Part shown: positions 8,004 to 17,132 of the stretch, one piece after another | Layout: each line of letters begins with the position of its first letter | How positions within the stretch are numbered: position 1 is the first letter of the stretch | Origin: an uncultured Dehalococcoidia bacterium | GTDB lineage: Bacteria > Chloroflexota > Dehalococcoidia > Lucifugimonadales > GCA-2712585 | Length of the DNA stretch: 64,000 nt | Assembly: GCA_958295715.1 (NCBI GenBank) | Contig: OY282371.1 | Coordinates: 496,001 to 560,000, forward strand | Direction: 5' to 3' | The notes under the pieces: generated by a model | Databases searched by the model: none | Told to the model about the DNA's origin: nothing | Seen by the model: only the letters and a program-made list of their open reading frames with translations | Translations under genes and position numbers: made by a program

Positions 8004-9081
8004 ACAGGAAGGTGATGACGTCGCCGTCCTGCACCCGGTAGCCCTTGCCCTCGGAGCGCAGGGCGCCGCGCCTGCGGGCCTCGGCGATGGAGCCGCAGGC
8101 CACCATGTCGTCGAAGCTCACCACTTCGGCGCGGATGAACCCCCGTTCCATGTCGGAGTGGATTTTGCCCGCCGCCGCCGGGGCCGGGGCGTCTTGGGGC
8201 ACGGTCCACCCGCGCGCCTCCTCCGATACGAAGGTGAAGAAGGCGACCATCCTGAGCAGCGACAGCGACTCCTTAATGAGGAGGTCTACGCCCGGCTCCG
8301 TCACGCCCAGGGCCTCGCGGAACTCCTGCTGTCCCTCCGGCGGCAGTTGGGCAAGCTCCCACTCCAGCTTCCCGCAGAGGACGACCTCCTTCAGCCCGCC
8401 TTGGCCCGCCCTTTCGCGGGACGCGGGCAGGAATCCCTCGCCCCCGGGCAGGCCCTCCTCCCCTATGTTGTAGGCCGCCAGGGTGGGTTTGGCCGTGAGC
8501 AGATTGTAGTTTGACAGGAGGTTGGACTCCTCCCCGGTGAGGGACTGGTACGCGATGGGTCGCCCCTCCTCAAGGGCCTGCTGAACGCGATGCAGGAGGG
8601 TCTGCTCGCGCAGGAGCAGGTCCCTGTCGCGTCCACGCGCGCCCTTCATGCCGTCGGCGACGCGTTGGAGCCTTCCCTCCAGAATCACCATGTCGGCGAG
8701 GGCCAGCTCCGAGGCCATGGCCTTGACGTCCCGCATGGGGTCAACGCTGCCGCTGGGGTGGGGCGCCGCCGGGTTATCAAAGGCCCGCACCACGTGAATG
8801 AAGGCGTCGGCCTGCTGCAACAGGTTTAGAACGCGCCCCTCAATGCCGCCGCCCGTCACGGTGGAGGGCGTGTCCCAGTAGGTTATCTCGGCGGGAGTCA
8901 CCTTTTTGGGGCTGAAGATGGCGGCCAAGGCGTCAAGCCGGGCGTCGGGTATCTTGGTCACGCCCACCCGCCCTTGGCCGACGCTCCCCGGCGACGGTTC
9001 CCCCTTGCGGGATGCGCCGGTCAGGGCGTCGAACAGGGTGGTCTTGCCGCTGCCGCTAAGGCCGATGAGGGCAATCTCCAT
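7987..9081 (-). CDS. ychF: YchF/Obg-family GTPase/ATPase
   Basis: 364-residue P-loop protein of the OLA1/YchF branch of the Obg family. Walker A reads GLSGSGKTTLFDALTG, unlike the GLPNVGKSTLF of typical YchF. A switch region with YWDTP, a helical insertion and the nucleotide-base motif AYNIGEE (YchF-type NxxE rather than NKxD) follow. The C-terminal TGS domain is clear (HSDMERGFIRAEVVSFDD, then KGYRVQDGDVITFLF). YchF proteins bind ATP and associate with ribosomes. The ATG at 9081 is chosen because the P-loop strand begins directly after it. The unusual P-loop means it may be a YchF-like sub-family rather than the orthologue. Confidence 0.8.
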   Translation of the reverse strand: MEIALIGLSGSGKTTLFDALTGASRKGEPSPGSVGQGRVGVTKIPDARLDALAAIFSPKKVTPAEITYWDTPSTVTGGGIEGRVLNLLQQADAFIHVVRAFDNPAAPHPSGSVDPMRDVKAMASELALADMVILEGRLQRVADGMKGARGRDRDLLLREQTLLHRVQQALEEGRPIAYQSLTGEESNLLSNYNLLTAKPTLAAYNIGEEGLPGGEGFLPASRERAGQGGLKEVVLCGKLEWELAQLPPEGQQEFREALGVTEPGVDLLIKESLSLLRMVAFFTFVSEEARGWTVPQDAPAPAAAGKIHSDMERGFIRAEVVSFDDMVACGSIAEARRRGALRSEGKGYRVQDGDVITFLFRAPR

Positions 9082-9263
9082 GTCGGCCTCAGAATACCCC
9101 GTCGCGCGCCCCTTTGCCAAACGTTGCGGACGCGCGGCGGGAGCGCCGGTTACGCGATGGCGTCTTGGCGGGTGGCGCGGACGAGCGGCCCCGTCGCTGA
9201 CCCCCCTCTCGCTGGAAGGGGGCGGGTATGCTATTTTGGAGTCACGGAGGTCTACCCGCTCAG

Positions 9264-10259
9264 ATGCCGGCGTTCATCTTTCACGGCGACCCCTTTCTAG
9301 TCGAGGAGGCCCTCAGGCCCCTCCGCGGCCAGGTGGGGCCCGCGGACCTGTTGGAAAGCAACAGCCACCGCCTCCTGGCCGGTGAAACAGACCTCGGCGC
9401 CCTCCGGGCCACGTGCGACGCCCTGCCCTTCCTCGCCCAAAACCGGTTGGTCATAGTGGAGGGGCTGCTCGCGTCCTTCGAGTCGCGGGAACCCCGGCGG
9501 CGCGGCGGCCGGGGCGCGGCCTCACGGCTGGCCAAGTGGGACGGCCTGGACGCCTATATCGACGAGATGCCTCCCACAACCCTGCTGGCCTTCGCCGACG
9601 GGCCAATCCGCGGCGGCAACTCCATGCTGTCGCGCCTAAGCGCCAAGGCCCAGGTGAAGCGGTTCACGGCGCCGCGGGGCGAGGAGTTGGCCCGGTGGAC
9701 CCGCGGCAGGGCGGAGATGAAGGGCGCCAGGATATCGGCGGGGGCGTTGCGGCTCCTGGGTCAGTACATCGGAGGCGACCTGCGAGTCCTCGACACCGAG
9801 TTGGAGAAGCTGGCCCTTTACGCCGCGGGGGGAATTATTGAGGAGGGCCACGTCGCCAACCTGGCGCCACAGGTGAGGGAGGCCAGCGTCTTTGCCGCGG
9901 TGGACGCGATTTTGGAGGGCAGGTCCGCGGCGGCCCTGCGGGACCTGCGCAAGCTGCGGCGCGACGGGGCCAGCCTCTCCTACCTTCAGGCCATGATAGC
10001 CCGCCAACTCAGGCTGGTGACCCTGGCCAAAGACCTGGTGGAACGGGGCGTCCCGCCCTCGGAAATGGGCGTGCGGCTGTCCCTCCGGGCCGAGTTCGCC
10101 GTGCGGAAGACGGTGGGCCAGGCCAGGCGGTTCTCCTGGGACCGGCTCAAGGCCCTTTACGGACGCCTCCTGGCCATGGACTTGGCGGTGAAAGAGGGAC
10201 GCCTTGACGAGGAGCTGGCCCTGGATATCCTGGTGGCCGAGGCCGCCGCGACGCGTTAG
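9264..10259 (+). CDS. holA: DNA polymerase III subunit delta
   Basis: 331-residue HolA-like clamp-loader subunit; delta opens the beta sliding clamp. Seen are the N-terminal FIFHGDPFLVEEAL, ALPFLAQNRLVIVEGL, the middle AAA-like domain (EELARWTRGRAEMKGARIS, then LRLLGQYIGGDLRVLDTELEKLA) and a C-terminal helical collar. The ATG at 9264 is preferred over 9228 because family homology begins there; GGAGG at 9246-9250 is somewhat distant. The stop overlaps the convergent PHP gene by four bases. The gamma/tau subunit gene is at 49049-50719. Confidence 0.88.
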   Translation: MPAFIFHGDPFLVEEALRPLRGQVGPADLLESNSHRLLAGETDLGALRATCDALPFLAQNRLVIVEGLLASFESREPRRRGGRGAASRLAKWDGLDAYIDEMPPTTLLAFADGPIRGGNSMLSRLSAKAQVKRFTAPRGEELARWTRGRAEMKGARISAGALRLLGQYIGGDLRVLDTELEKLALYAAGGIIEEGHVANLAPQVREASVFAAVDAILEGRSAAALRDLRKLRRDGASLSYLQAMIARQLRLVTLAKDLVERGVPPSEMGVRLSLRAEFAVRKTVGQARRFSWDRLKALYGRLLAMDLAVKEGRLDEELALDILVAEAAATR

Positions 10260-10900
10260 ACCCCCGCGTCCTTCAAGCAGACGGGGGAGAACCGGCCAGC
10301 CTTCAGTTCCCCTATCAGGTCGTCCACCGACTGGACCCTGGCTGTGAACCGGGTGGCGCAGACGCCGAGGTCCCCGCGCCGGTGGCTGTCGCTGCCCGCC
10401 GTGGTCTTGAGGCCCAGGCGCCGGGCCAAATTCGCAGAGAACCGGTTCTCCTCCCGTGTCCCTCTGCCGTTCAGCCCCTCTATGGCGTGACATAATCGGA
10501 TGCCCTCTTCTTGGGCGGCGCGGCTCAGCTTCAACTCCACCTGTTCGGGAGAGGCCTCGCCTATGCCCCGCCTCCGGTAGGGATGAGCCGCCACCAGCGC
10601 CCCGCCGGCCTCCTCCACCAGTCGCCGCAGGAAGGGGAGGCGGTGCATCCCGAAGCGGTACTCCCTCAGACCGAAGGCCAGGAAGTGTCCCTCGTCGGTG
10701 TTGACCTCGCAGCCGGGCAGCAGGAGGAGGCCGTGGCGCCGCGACAGTTCAGCCAACTCGGCCTGGTTCCAAAAGGCGTCGTGCTCCGTAAGGCAAAGGG
10801 CGTCCAGACCCAACCCCTTGGCCTCAAGGACAAGCTCCTCGGGGCTTTGGAGGGCGTCGTAAGACCTGGGCGCGGTGTGGGTGTGGAGGTCTATCAGCAT
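10256..10900 (-). CDS. PHP-domain phosphoesterase
   Basis: 214-residue PHP-superfamily metal-dependent hydrolase. Metal-binding motifs occur in order: DLHTHT (residues 3-8), CLTEHD, PGCEVNTDEGHFLAFG, VAAHPYRRRG and AGSDSHRRGDLG. It matches stand-alone PHP proteins such as the YciV/RNase AM-like group and differs from full-length PHP histidinol phosphatases, although that role cannot be excluded in a genome with his genes. The ATG at 10900 is chosen because the PHP fold begins right after it. Confidence 0.82.
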   Translation of the reverse strand: MLIDLHTHTAPRSYDALQSPEELVLEAKGLGLDALCLTEHDAFWNQAELAELSRRHGLLLLPGCEVNTDEGHFLAFGLREYRFGMHRLPFLRRLVEEAGGALVAAHPYRRRGIGEASPEQVELKLSRAAQEEGIRLCHAIEGLNGRGTREENRFSANLARRLGLKTTAGSDSHRRGDLGVCATRFTARVQSVDDLIGELKAGRFSPVCLKDAGV

Positions 10901-11759
10901 CGTGGCTCGTCGCTTGTTCAGGCTGCGGCGATTATACACCCGGCCCCTCACCGGTGGCTTTGCGCCGGGCCTTGGCTGCTCCCCCCGTCGTTGCCCCTCC
11001 CATCCGTCATTCCCGCGCAGGCGGGAATGGCACGTGCGCCCACTTAGTTTTGAAGAGCCGTTGGTCGCCCCCCCTTCCCGTCATTCCCGCGCAGGCGGGA
11101 ATCCATCTTTCTTACTACGGCTGCGGCAATGCAAGAGAGCCGGTAAGAACCGGCGCCGTCACTCCCTGACCCGCGTTTAGGGGACCACCTGCGGGTGGCT
11201 CCGGAGTTTGGGACGCTGCCCTGCGGCGTGGGGTTCCTGGATTCCCGCCTGCGCGGGAATGACGAAAAGGGAGGGGCGGGAATGATGAGAGGTGGGCGCC
11301 AATGAGGGCCACGGCGCCCCGCGCCGGTAAGGGCCGGCGCCGTCACTCCCTGACCCGCGTTAGGGGAGCGTCCTTACGGGTGACGCTATGGATTGGGGCG
11401 TTGGCCCTGTGGCGTGGGGTTCCTGGATTCCCGCCTGCGCGGGAATGACGGGAGGGGGAAAGAGGGAATAGACGAGAGGTGAGGGCCGATGGGCGCCGAT
11501 GAGGGCCACGGCGCCCCGCGCCGGTAAGAGCCGGCGCCGTCACTCCCTGACCCGCGTTAGGGGACCATCTGCGGGTGGCTCCGGAGTTTGGGACGCTATT
11601 CTGTGGCGTGGGGTTCCTGGATTCCCGCCTGCGCGGGAATGACGAAATGGGGAAAGCGGGAAGGATGAGAGGGGAGGGGGATCCAGGGGTGGGTAGGGCC
11701 GGTGGGCGCCGATGAGGGCCACGGCGCCCCGCGGTTGGGGGCCTGCCCGCCGCCCGCCC
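10901..11759. repeat. Intergenic repeat island 3, a roughly 190-bp unit in three tandem copies
   Basis: No gene is seen here. After dRS3-like palindromes near 11011 and 11082, a unit starting with CCGGTAAG repeats at 11140, 11324 and 11521 (periods 184 and 197). Each unit contains GGCGCCGTCACTCCCTGACC, a variable middle, GGCGTGGGGTTCCTGG, a dRS3 palindrome (about 11243, 11428, 11623) and a purine-rich tail ending in GGGCCACGGCGCCCCGCG. The third copy ends about 30 bases before the nuo promoter. Confidence 0.85.
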
Positions 11760-11788
11760 TTGCGATGGGGTGGGCCGTATGCTATATT
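11760..11788 (+). promoter_or_regulatory. Promoter of the nuo operon
   Basis: TTGCGA (11760-11765), 17 bases, TATATT (11783-11788). The match is 4 of 6 and 5 of 6 to the sigma-70 consensus. The predicted start near 11795 leaves a leader of about 22 bases containing GGGTAGGG before the TTG start of nuoA. Confidence 0.55.
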
Positions 11789-11816
11789 TCCTTATCCACC
11801 GTGGGGTAGGGACGCC

Positions 11817-12200
11817 TTGCTAGAAGACTATTTTCGTCAGTATGGCCTCATAGCCGTTTTCACCCTGGTGGCCTTCATTGTCCCTACCAGTCTACTTGCC
11901 CTGTCCTTCCTCCTCTCCCGTCTGGGCGTCCGGCCCCAGAAGCCCAACCCGGTTAAGCAGGAGATCTACGAGTGCGGCATGGAGACCATCGGCGGGCGGT
12001 GGGCACAGTTCAACTTCCGCTACTACATGTACGCCCTCCTGTTCGTCATCTTCGACGTCGCGGTGGTGTTCCTGTACCCGTGGGCCGTTCGTATGGGGAA
12101 ACTGGGCCTGTTCGCCCTCATCCAGATGGCGGCCTTCCTAACCATCCTCGGGTTCGCCTGGGTCTACGCGTGGCGAAAGCGCGACCTGGAATGGAGATGA
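11817..12200 (+). CDS. nuoA: NADH-quinone oxidoreductase subunit A
   Basis: 127-residue membrane subunit at the junction of the peripheral and membrane arms of complex I. Three hydrophobic helices (about residues 11-32, 66-85, 92-112) and the loop motif [16 protein letters not shown] (the ECG Cys reports the active/deactive state in relatives) identify it; [20 protein letters not shown] follows. It starts with TTG at 11817, with GGGTAGGG five bases upstream. An upstream in-frame ATG lies within repeat DNA and is rejected. First gene of an eleven-subunit nuo operon. Confidence 0.92.
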   Translation: MLEDYFRQYGLIAVFTLVAFIVPTSLLALSFLLSRLGVRPQKPNPVKQEIYECGMETIGGRWAQFNFRYYMYALLFVIFDVAVVFLYPWAVRMGKLGLFALIQMAAFLTILGFAWVYAWRKRDLEWR

Positions 12201-12204
12201 CCCC

Positions 12205-12813
12205 ATGACTGAATCGGAACAGGGCTTCCTCGCCTCCCAAGCCCTCCGGCTGGACCGGGAGGAAGGCGCGGTTATCGAGAACATGCGCCACACCCACTCC
12301 AGCCCCTTCCCGGAGCCGCTCCTCCATACGCCCGACGACCTCAAGCGCAACCTGATGGTCACCTCGGTTGACGCCCTTCTCAACTGGGGACGCAAGTCGG
12401 CCCTGTGGCCCGTGGCCTTCGGCTTGGCCTGCTGCGCCTTCGAGATGATGGCCACCGCCATGTCGCGGTTCGACATCGCCCGCTTCGGCATGGAGGCCTT
12501 CCGCGCCACCCCCCGCCAGGCCGACCTGATGATTGTCGCGGGCACCGTCACTTGGAAGATGGCCCCGGCCATCCGGCGCATCTACGACCAGATGGGCGAG
12601 CCCAAGTGGGTGATATCCATGGGCGTGTGCGCCACCAGCGGCGGCCCCTACTACTCATCCTACAGCGTGGTTCCCGGGGTCAACCACATCGTCCCGGTGG
12701 ACGTTTACGTGCCCGGCTGCCCCCCCAGACCCGACGCCCTCTTGTTCGGCATCATGCAGCTTCACGACAAGATCAAGAGGTACAGCCTAAAGGGACGACC
12801 CGCAGGGGGCTGA
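12205..12813 (+). CDS. nuoB: NADH-quinone oxidoreductase subunit B
   Basis: 202-residue peripheral subunit carrying cluster N2, the terminal [4Fe-4S] centre that reduces quinone. The four expected Cys are in GLACCAFEM (two adjacent), [10 protein letters not shown] and VPGCPPRPD. The N-terminal extension of about 50 residues is common in this branch. The ATG at 12205 has GGAGATGA seven bases upstream and follows nuoA by four bases; the stop overlaps the nuoC start (TGATG). Confidence 0.95.
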   Translation: MTESEQGFLASQALRLDREEGAVIENMRHTHSSPFPEPLLHTPDDLKRNLMVTSVDALLNWGRKSALWPVAFGLACCAFEMMATAMSRFDIARFGMEAFRATPRQADLMIVAGTVTWKMAPAIRRIYDQMGEPKWVISMGVCATSGGPYYSSYSVVPGVNHIVPVDVYVPGCPPRPDALLFGIMQLHDKIKRYSLKGRPAGG

Positions 12814-13268
12814 TGACCAGGGCCTTTCAGGGGCAGGAGTTGGCCGGGTTCCTCCGGCAGGGGTTCCCCGACGCCGTGACCGGGTGGGCGGGGGACTGCC
12901 TTTGGATAGACGCGCCCCGCCTGCTGGACGTGGCCCGGTTCCTGAAGGATGAGCCGTCGCTGGCCTTCAACTTCCTGAGCTCCGTGTCAGCCGTGGACTA
13001 CATCGACCACTTTGAGTTGGTGTACCACCTGACGTCAATGACCCACAACCACAGCGCCGTGCTGAAGACGCGGGTCTACACCAGGGACGACCCGTCGGTT
13101 CCCTCGGTGGTGGCCGTGTGGCCGGGGGCCGACTTCCAGGAGCGGGAGGTGTGGGACCTGATGGGCGTCGCCTTTGAGGGGCACCCCAACCTTAAGCGAA
13201 TTATGCTTTGGGACGGCTTCCCGGGCCATCCCCATCGCAAGGACTTTGAAGACGTGGTCAGCTACTGA
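12813..13268 (+). CDS. nuoC: NADH-quinone oxidoreductase subunit C
   Basis: 151-residue 30-kDa-type subunit of the peripheral arm. The signature REVWDLMGVAFEGHPNLKRI is followed by GHPHRKDFE. It is a separate protein, not fused to NuoD as in some bacteria. The ATG at 12813 shares one base with the nuoB stop. Confidence 0.93.
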   Translation: MTRAFQGQELAGFLRQGFPDAVTGWAGDCLWIDAPRLLDVARFLKDEPSLAFNFLSSVSAVDYIDHFELVYHLTSMTHNHSAVLKTRVYTRDDPSVPSVVAVWPGADFQEREVWDLMGVAFEGHPNLKRIMLWDGFPGHPHRKDFEDVVSY

Positions 13269-13275
13269 GCGGCCC

Positions 13276-14382
13276 ATGCCCATTCGCACCGAACCGGTAA
13301 CGGTCAACATCGGGCCGCAGCATCCCAGCACCCACGGCGTGCTGCGCCTGCGCGTGACTTTTGACGGCGAGGTCATCGTGGACGTTGAACCCATCTTTGG
13401 CTACCTCCACCGGGGGTCTGAGAAGCTGGCGGAGGAGCGCAACTACGTTCAGGTCCTCACCCTGACCGACCGGTTGGACTACGTGGCGTCCATGACCAAC
13501 AACCAGGCCTACTGCCTGGCGGTGGAGAAGCTGATGGGGGTGGAGGTCCCCCTGCGCGGTCAGTATCTGAGGGTTCTGGCCGCCGAGCTCCAGCGGGTGG
13601 CCAGTCACCTGGTGGCCGTGGGATTCCTGCTCCAGGACCTGGGCGCCCTGGCGACCCCCCTCATGTACTGCTTCCGCTTTCGCGAGAAGATTCTGGACCT
13701 GTTTGAGATGTTGTGCGGCGCGCGGATAACCGTGAGCTACATGCGGCCCGGCGGCGTGTTCGCCGACGCGCCACCGGACTTTTGGCCCGCCCTCGACGTC
13801 CTCCTGGCCGAGGCGTCGGAGCTGGTGGCCGAGTTGGAGCAGCTTCTCATGCAGAACGAAATCGTTCTCATCAGGACCAAGAACGTGGGCGTTCTGCCCC
13901 TGGAAACGGCCATCGCCCACTCCGTCAGCGGCCCCGTCCTCAAGGCCAGCGGCCTGGCCTGGGACTGGCGCAAGATGGATCCCTACGACGTTTACGACCG
14001 GGTGCGTTTCGACGTCCCGGTGGGCGACCGGGGCGACAACTACGACCGCCTGCGTGTTCGCATCGAGGAGGTGAAGCAGAGCCTCGGCATCGTGTCCCAG
14101 TGCGTGGAGCAGATAGAGCCGGGGCCGGCCCGCGCTGAACTGCCCTTTGTGCTGCGGCCTCCCGCCGGGGCCGAGGCCTACGGCCGAGTCGAGGCCCCCA
14201 AGGGGGAGTTGGGCTTTTATCTGGTCAGCGATGGCAGTATTGCCCCCTATCGCTGTAAAATACGCTCCCCCTCCCTGATAAACCTCACGGTTCTTAGGGA
14301 ACTGCTTATCGGCTGGAAGCTGGCGGACATGATAGTCACCCTTGGCAGCATTGACATAAACATGGGAGAGGTCGACCGCTGA
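13276..14382 (+). CDS. nuoD: NADH-quinone oxidoreductase subunit D
   Basis: 368-residue 49-kDa-type subunit, which forms the quinone pocket with NuoB and descends from the NiFe hydrogenase large subunit. It has the N-terminal GPQHPSTHGVLRL (the His of HPSTHG lines the quinone site), EPIFGYLHRGSEKLAEERNY, ELQRVASHL and the C-terminal CKIRSPSLINL and GSIDINMGEVDR. The hydrogenase Ni-binding Cys are absent, as expected. The ATG at 13276 follows nuoC by seven bases. Confidence 0.95.
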   Translation: MPIRTEPVTVNIGPQHPSTHGVLRLRVTFDGEVIVDVEPIFGYLHRGSEKLAEERNYVQVLTLTDRLDYVASMTNNQAYCLAVEKLMGVEVPLRGQYLRVLAAELQRVASHLVAVGFLLQDLGALATPLMYCFRFREKILDLFEMLCGARITVSYMRPGGVFADAPPDFWPALDVLLAEASELVAELEQLLMQNEIVLIRTKNVGVLPLETAIAHSVSGPVLKASGLAWDWRKMDPYDVYDRVRFDVPVGDRGDNYDRLRVRIEEVKQSLGIVSQCVEQIEPGPARAELPFVLRPPAGAEAYGRVEAPKGELGFYLVSDGSIAPYRCKIRSPSLINLTVLRELLIGWKLADMIVTLGSIDINMGEVDR

Positions 14383-15647
14383 TGGGGCCCTTCCTGCGGG
14401 ACAACGTGGTCTTTCGCGAGGTGTACTGCTGGCTGGGCGGCAGCGAGTCCAACGCCGGGTTGTGCGGCGGCGCCGACGGACTTCTGCCCGCCGGTTTCGA
14501 GTGGGCCGCCTACTTCGCGGCCGGCTTCGCCATCATCCTGATACTGGTCAACGGAGCGCTTTTGGGGGCCGCGGCCTTCGTCTGGGCCGAGCGTCGGCTG
14601 TTAGCCCGGTTCCAGTCCAGGAGAGGCCCCAACCGGTGGGGGCCGTGGGGCGTCCTCCAGCCCATCGCCGACCTGCTGAAGCTCCTCATCAAGGAAGACA
14701 TCATCCCCCACGCCGCCGACAGGGTAGCCTTCACCCTGGTGCCGATAATCATGCTAATGGCCCTGCTGCTGAGCCTGGCCGTCCTTCCCTTCGCCAAAAG
14801 CGCCTACCTGGTGAACCTCAACATAGGTGTCCTCTACATAGTGGCGGTAAGCTCAATAACAACCATAGCCATATTCATGGCGGGGTGGTCATCGGCCAAC
14901 AAGTACGCCATGTTCGGGGCCATGCGGGGCGTGGCCATGCTCATCAGCTACGAGATACCCCTGGTCCTGTCGCTGGTGGGGGTGGTTCTCATAGCGGGGT
15001 CAATGTCGCTGGTCAGCGTGGTGGAGGCCCAGACCATCCCCTTCATTATCGTTCAGCCCCTGGGCGCGCTGATTTTCATGCTTGGAATCTCCGCCGAGCT
15101 CAACCGCACGCCCTTCGACATCCTTGAGGCGGAGTCGGAGATTATCGCCGGCTACCACACGGAGTACAGCGGCATAAAGTTCGCCCTGATACAGGCGGCG
15201 GAGATGGCCGGGGTGCTGGCGGCATCCGGCTTCCTGGCCACCCTCTTTCTGGGTGGATGGTCAGGCCCCTTCCTGTCGGGCCAGCTTGGGGCCTTGTGGT
15301 TCCTTGCCAAGCTGGGCTTCTTCGTCTTCCTGTTCATCTGGATACGGGCCACCTTCCCCCGGCTGCGCATCGACCAGATAATGGCCTTCGCCTGGAAGTT
15401 CCTGCTGCCCCTGGCCCTCATAAACATCGCAGTCACGGCGGTGCAGGTGTACTTCTTCGGCTTCTACCAGGCCGAGGTTCCCGGCGAGATAACCCGGGGC
15501 GAGCTGCTGATAATGGCCGCCATCAACATACCCCTGGCCCTGGTCTCCATAGCGGCCTTCGGCCGCGTCACCAGGGAGAAGATACGGGTGCCGGCGCCCA
15601 GATTCGAGGGCCTGGCCCCCATACCACGGACGGCGGAGGTCGACTAA
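14382..15647 (+). CDS. nuoH: NADH-quinone oxidoreductase subunit H
   Basis: 421-residue membrane subunit that couples the quinone site to the proton channels. Conserved stretches are WAERRLLARFQSRRGPNRWG, QPIADLLKLLIKEDI, GISAELNRTPFDILEAESE and YHTEYSGIKFALIQAAEM, with eight hydrophobic helices. The start overlaps the nuoD stop (TGATG). The N-terminal 40 residues, with three Cys, precede the first helix and look extended compared with E. coli NuoH. Confidence 0.95.
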   Translation: MGPFLRDNVVFREVYCWLGGSESNAGLCGGADGLLPAGFEWAAYFAAGFAIILILVNGALLGAAAFVWAERRLLARFQSRRGPNRWGPWGVLQPIADLLKLLIKEDIIPHAADRVAFTLVPIIMLMALLLSLAVLPFAKSAYLVNLNIGVLYIVAVSSITTIAIFMAGWSSANKYAMFGAMRGVAMLISYEIPLVLSLVGVVLIAGSMSLVSVVEAQTIPFIIVQPLGALIFMLGISAELNRTPFDILEAESEIIAGYHTEYSGIKFALIQAAEMAGVLAASGFLATLFLGGWSGPFLSGQLGALWFLAKLGFFVFLFIWIRATFPRLRIDQIMAFAWKFLLPLALINIAVTAVQVYFFGFYQAEVPGEITRGELLIMAAINIPLALVSIAAFGRVTREKIRVPAPRFEGLAPIPRTAEVD

Positions 15648-16240
15648 TGTACGGTTTTGGACTGGCAAAGGGTCTGATGGTCACCCTGAAGAACTTCATC
15701 AACCCGCCCTTCACCACCCAGTACCCGGAGGAGCGGCTGCCCCAACATCCGCGCTTTCGCGGCGAGGAGTTCGCCTGGTACGAGGAGCGGTGCACGGGCT
15801 GCGCATCCTGCGCCAAGTACTGTCCCCTGGGCATCATCAAGATAGTCACCAGCCCCAGCGAGACCGCCATTTTGGAGGGCGACAAGTACAACATCGACGT
15901 GTTCGACATAGACATCGGTCGCTGCATGTTCTGCGGCCTGTGCGTTGAGGCCTGTCCCTACGACGCCCTTTTCATGGGCAGCGGCTTCGAGCGGGGCAGA
16001 TACCAGCGCGAGGAGCTTGTCATCGGCGTGGACGAACTCCGCGAGGCCGTGAAGAGGCCCAGTTCCTGGTTCCGGCCCCAACTGGAGGAGGCCCAGTACG
16101 ACCCCCACACGGGCGAGCCTCTGGCGTGGGAGGAGGTGGGCCGGGAGCAGTGGCCTTGGCACCAGGGTGAAAAGGCCGGCGCGCGCATTGACTGGCGGCC
16201 CCGGCGCGGTGGCGGGGAGCCGCCGGAGGACGGAGCGTAG
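15647..16240 (+). CDS. nuoI: NADH-quinone oxidoreductase subunit I
   Basis: 197-residue iron-sulfur subunit with two [4Fe-4S] motifs, CTGCASCAKYCP and CMFCGLCVEACP (clusters N6a and N6b), which lead electrons to NuoB. The ATG at 15647 overlaps the nuoH stop. A C-terminal tail of about 70 residues, rich in Trp, Pro and Arg, is longer than in E. coli and could help seal or dock the peripheral arm in an enzyme that lacks NuoEFG; that is speculation. Confidence 0.94.
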   Translation: MYGFGLAKGLMVTLKNFINPPFTTQYPEERLPQHPRFRGEEFAWYEERCTGCASCAKYCPLGIIKIVTSPSETAILEGDKYNIDVFDIDIGRCMFCGLCVEACPYDALFMGSGFERGRYQREELVIGVDELREAVKRPSSWFRPQLEEAQYDPHTGEPLAWEEVGREQWPWHQGEKAGARIDWRPRRGGGEPPEDGA

Positions 16241-16248
16241 CCGCCTCC

Positions 16249-16767
16249 ATGCTGTTTCAGGACGTTATCTTCTGGCTCCTGGCCGCCGTCGGCGTCGCCG
16301 CGGCCCTGGGCGTCGTGCTGCTGAGGGACATATTCAGGGCGGCCCTTCTCCTGGTGGTGGTCTTCCTCACCATCGCGGGCCATTTCTTCCTGCTGGCCGC
16401 CGAGTTCGTCGGGGTGGTCCAGGTGCTCATATACGCGGGGGCCATAAGCATACTCATCATCTTCGCCCTCATGCTCACCCAGAACGTGCAGCAGGGGAAC
16501 CTCCCCAACCGCCTCCAGATACCCGCCGTCATGATATCCGTTCTGTTGCTGACGGTCCTGGCCGCCGTCTTCATGGACACCGACTGGCGGCTCCTGTCGG
16601 ACCTCCCCGGCCCCCTTGGCGCCGGCCTGGTGGACGTGGCCTTCAGGGACACGACCTTCAGCCTGGCCAAGCTCCTCCTAGAGAGCTACGCCCTGGCCTT
16701 CGCCGCCGCCGCCGTCCTGCTGCTGGCCTCAATCATAGGCGCCCTGTCCCTGGTGAGGGAGCGGTAG
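16249..16767 (+). CDS. nuoJ: NADH-quinone oxidoreductase subunit J
   Basis: 172-residue membrane subunit with five predicted helices. The conserved region EFVGVVQVLIYAGAISILII contains the pi-bulge helix important for coupling. It starts at ATG 16249, eight bases after nuoI, with GGAG at 16231-16234 as a weak distant site. Confidence 0.93.
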   Translation: MLFQDVIFWLLAAVGVAAALGVVLLRDIFRAALLLVVVFLTIAGHFFLLAAEFVGVVQVLIYAGAISILIIFALMLTQNVQQGNLPNRLQIPAVMISVLLLTVLAAVFMDTDWRLLSDLPGPLGAGLVDVAFRDTTFSLAKLLLESYALAFAAAAVLLLASIIGALSLVRER

Positions 16768-16769
16768 CC

Positions 16770-17123
16770 GTGGACCTGGAAAAATTCCTCATCCTATCCG
16801 CCGTCCTTTTCTGCATTGGAATCTACGGCGTGCTGGCGCGCCGGAACGCCATAACCGTCTTCATGTCCTTGGAGTTGATGTTCACCGCCGTCACCCTGGC
16901 CGCCGTAGCCATGTCTCGATACGTGGCCAGCCGGCAGGTCTTGGCCAATCCCGGCGACGCGTCGGAAGCCGTCCTGCAAACCCTGCTCACCGGCCAGGTC
17001 TTCGCCCTCTTCATCATCGTGGTCGCGGCGGCTGAGATAGCCCTGGGCCTGGGCATAGTCATCGCCTTCTACCGCAGCCGGGAGACGGTGGACATCAGCC
17101 AAGCCAACCTGATGAGCCGGTAG
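16770..17123 (+). CDS. nuoK: NADH-quinone oxidoreductase subunit K
   Basis: 117-residue three-helix subunit of the Mrp-like antiporter type. The membrane Glu in MSLELMFTAV and the second Glu in VVAAAEIALGLGI are the conserved proton-path residues. The start is GTG 16770, two bases after the nuoJ stop; the helix pattern begins right after it. Confidence 0.93.
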   Translation: MDLEKFLILSAVLFCIGIYGVLARRNAITVFMSLELMFTAVTLAAVAMSRYVASRQVLANPGDASEAVLQTLLTGQVFALFIIVVAAAEIALGLGIVIAFYRSRETVDISQANLMSR

Positions 17124-17132
17124 GTCTTTGGC

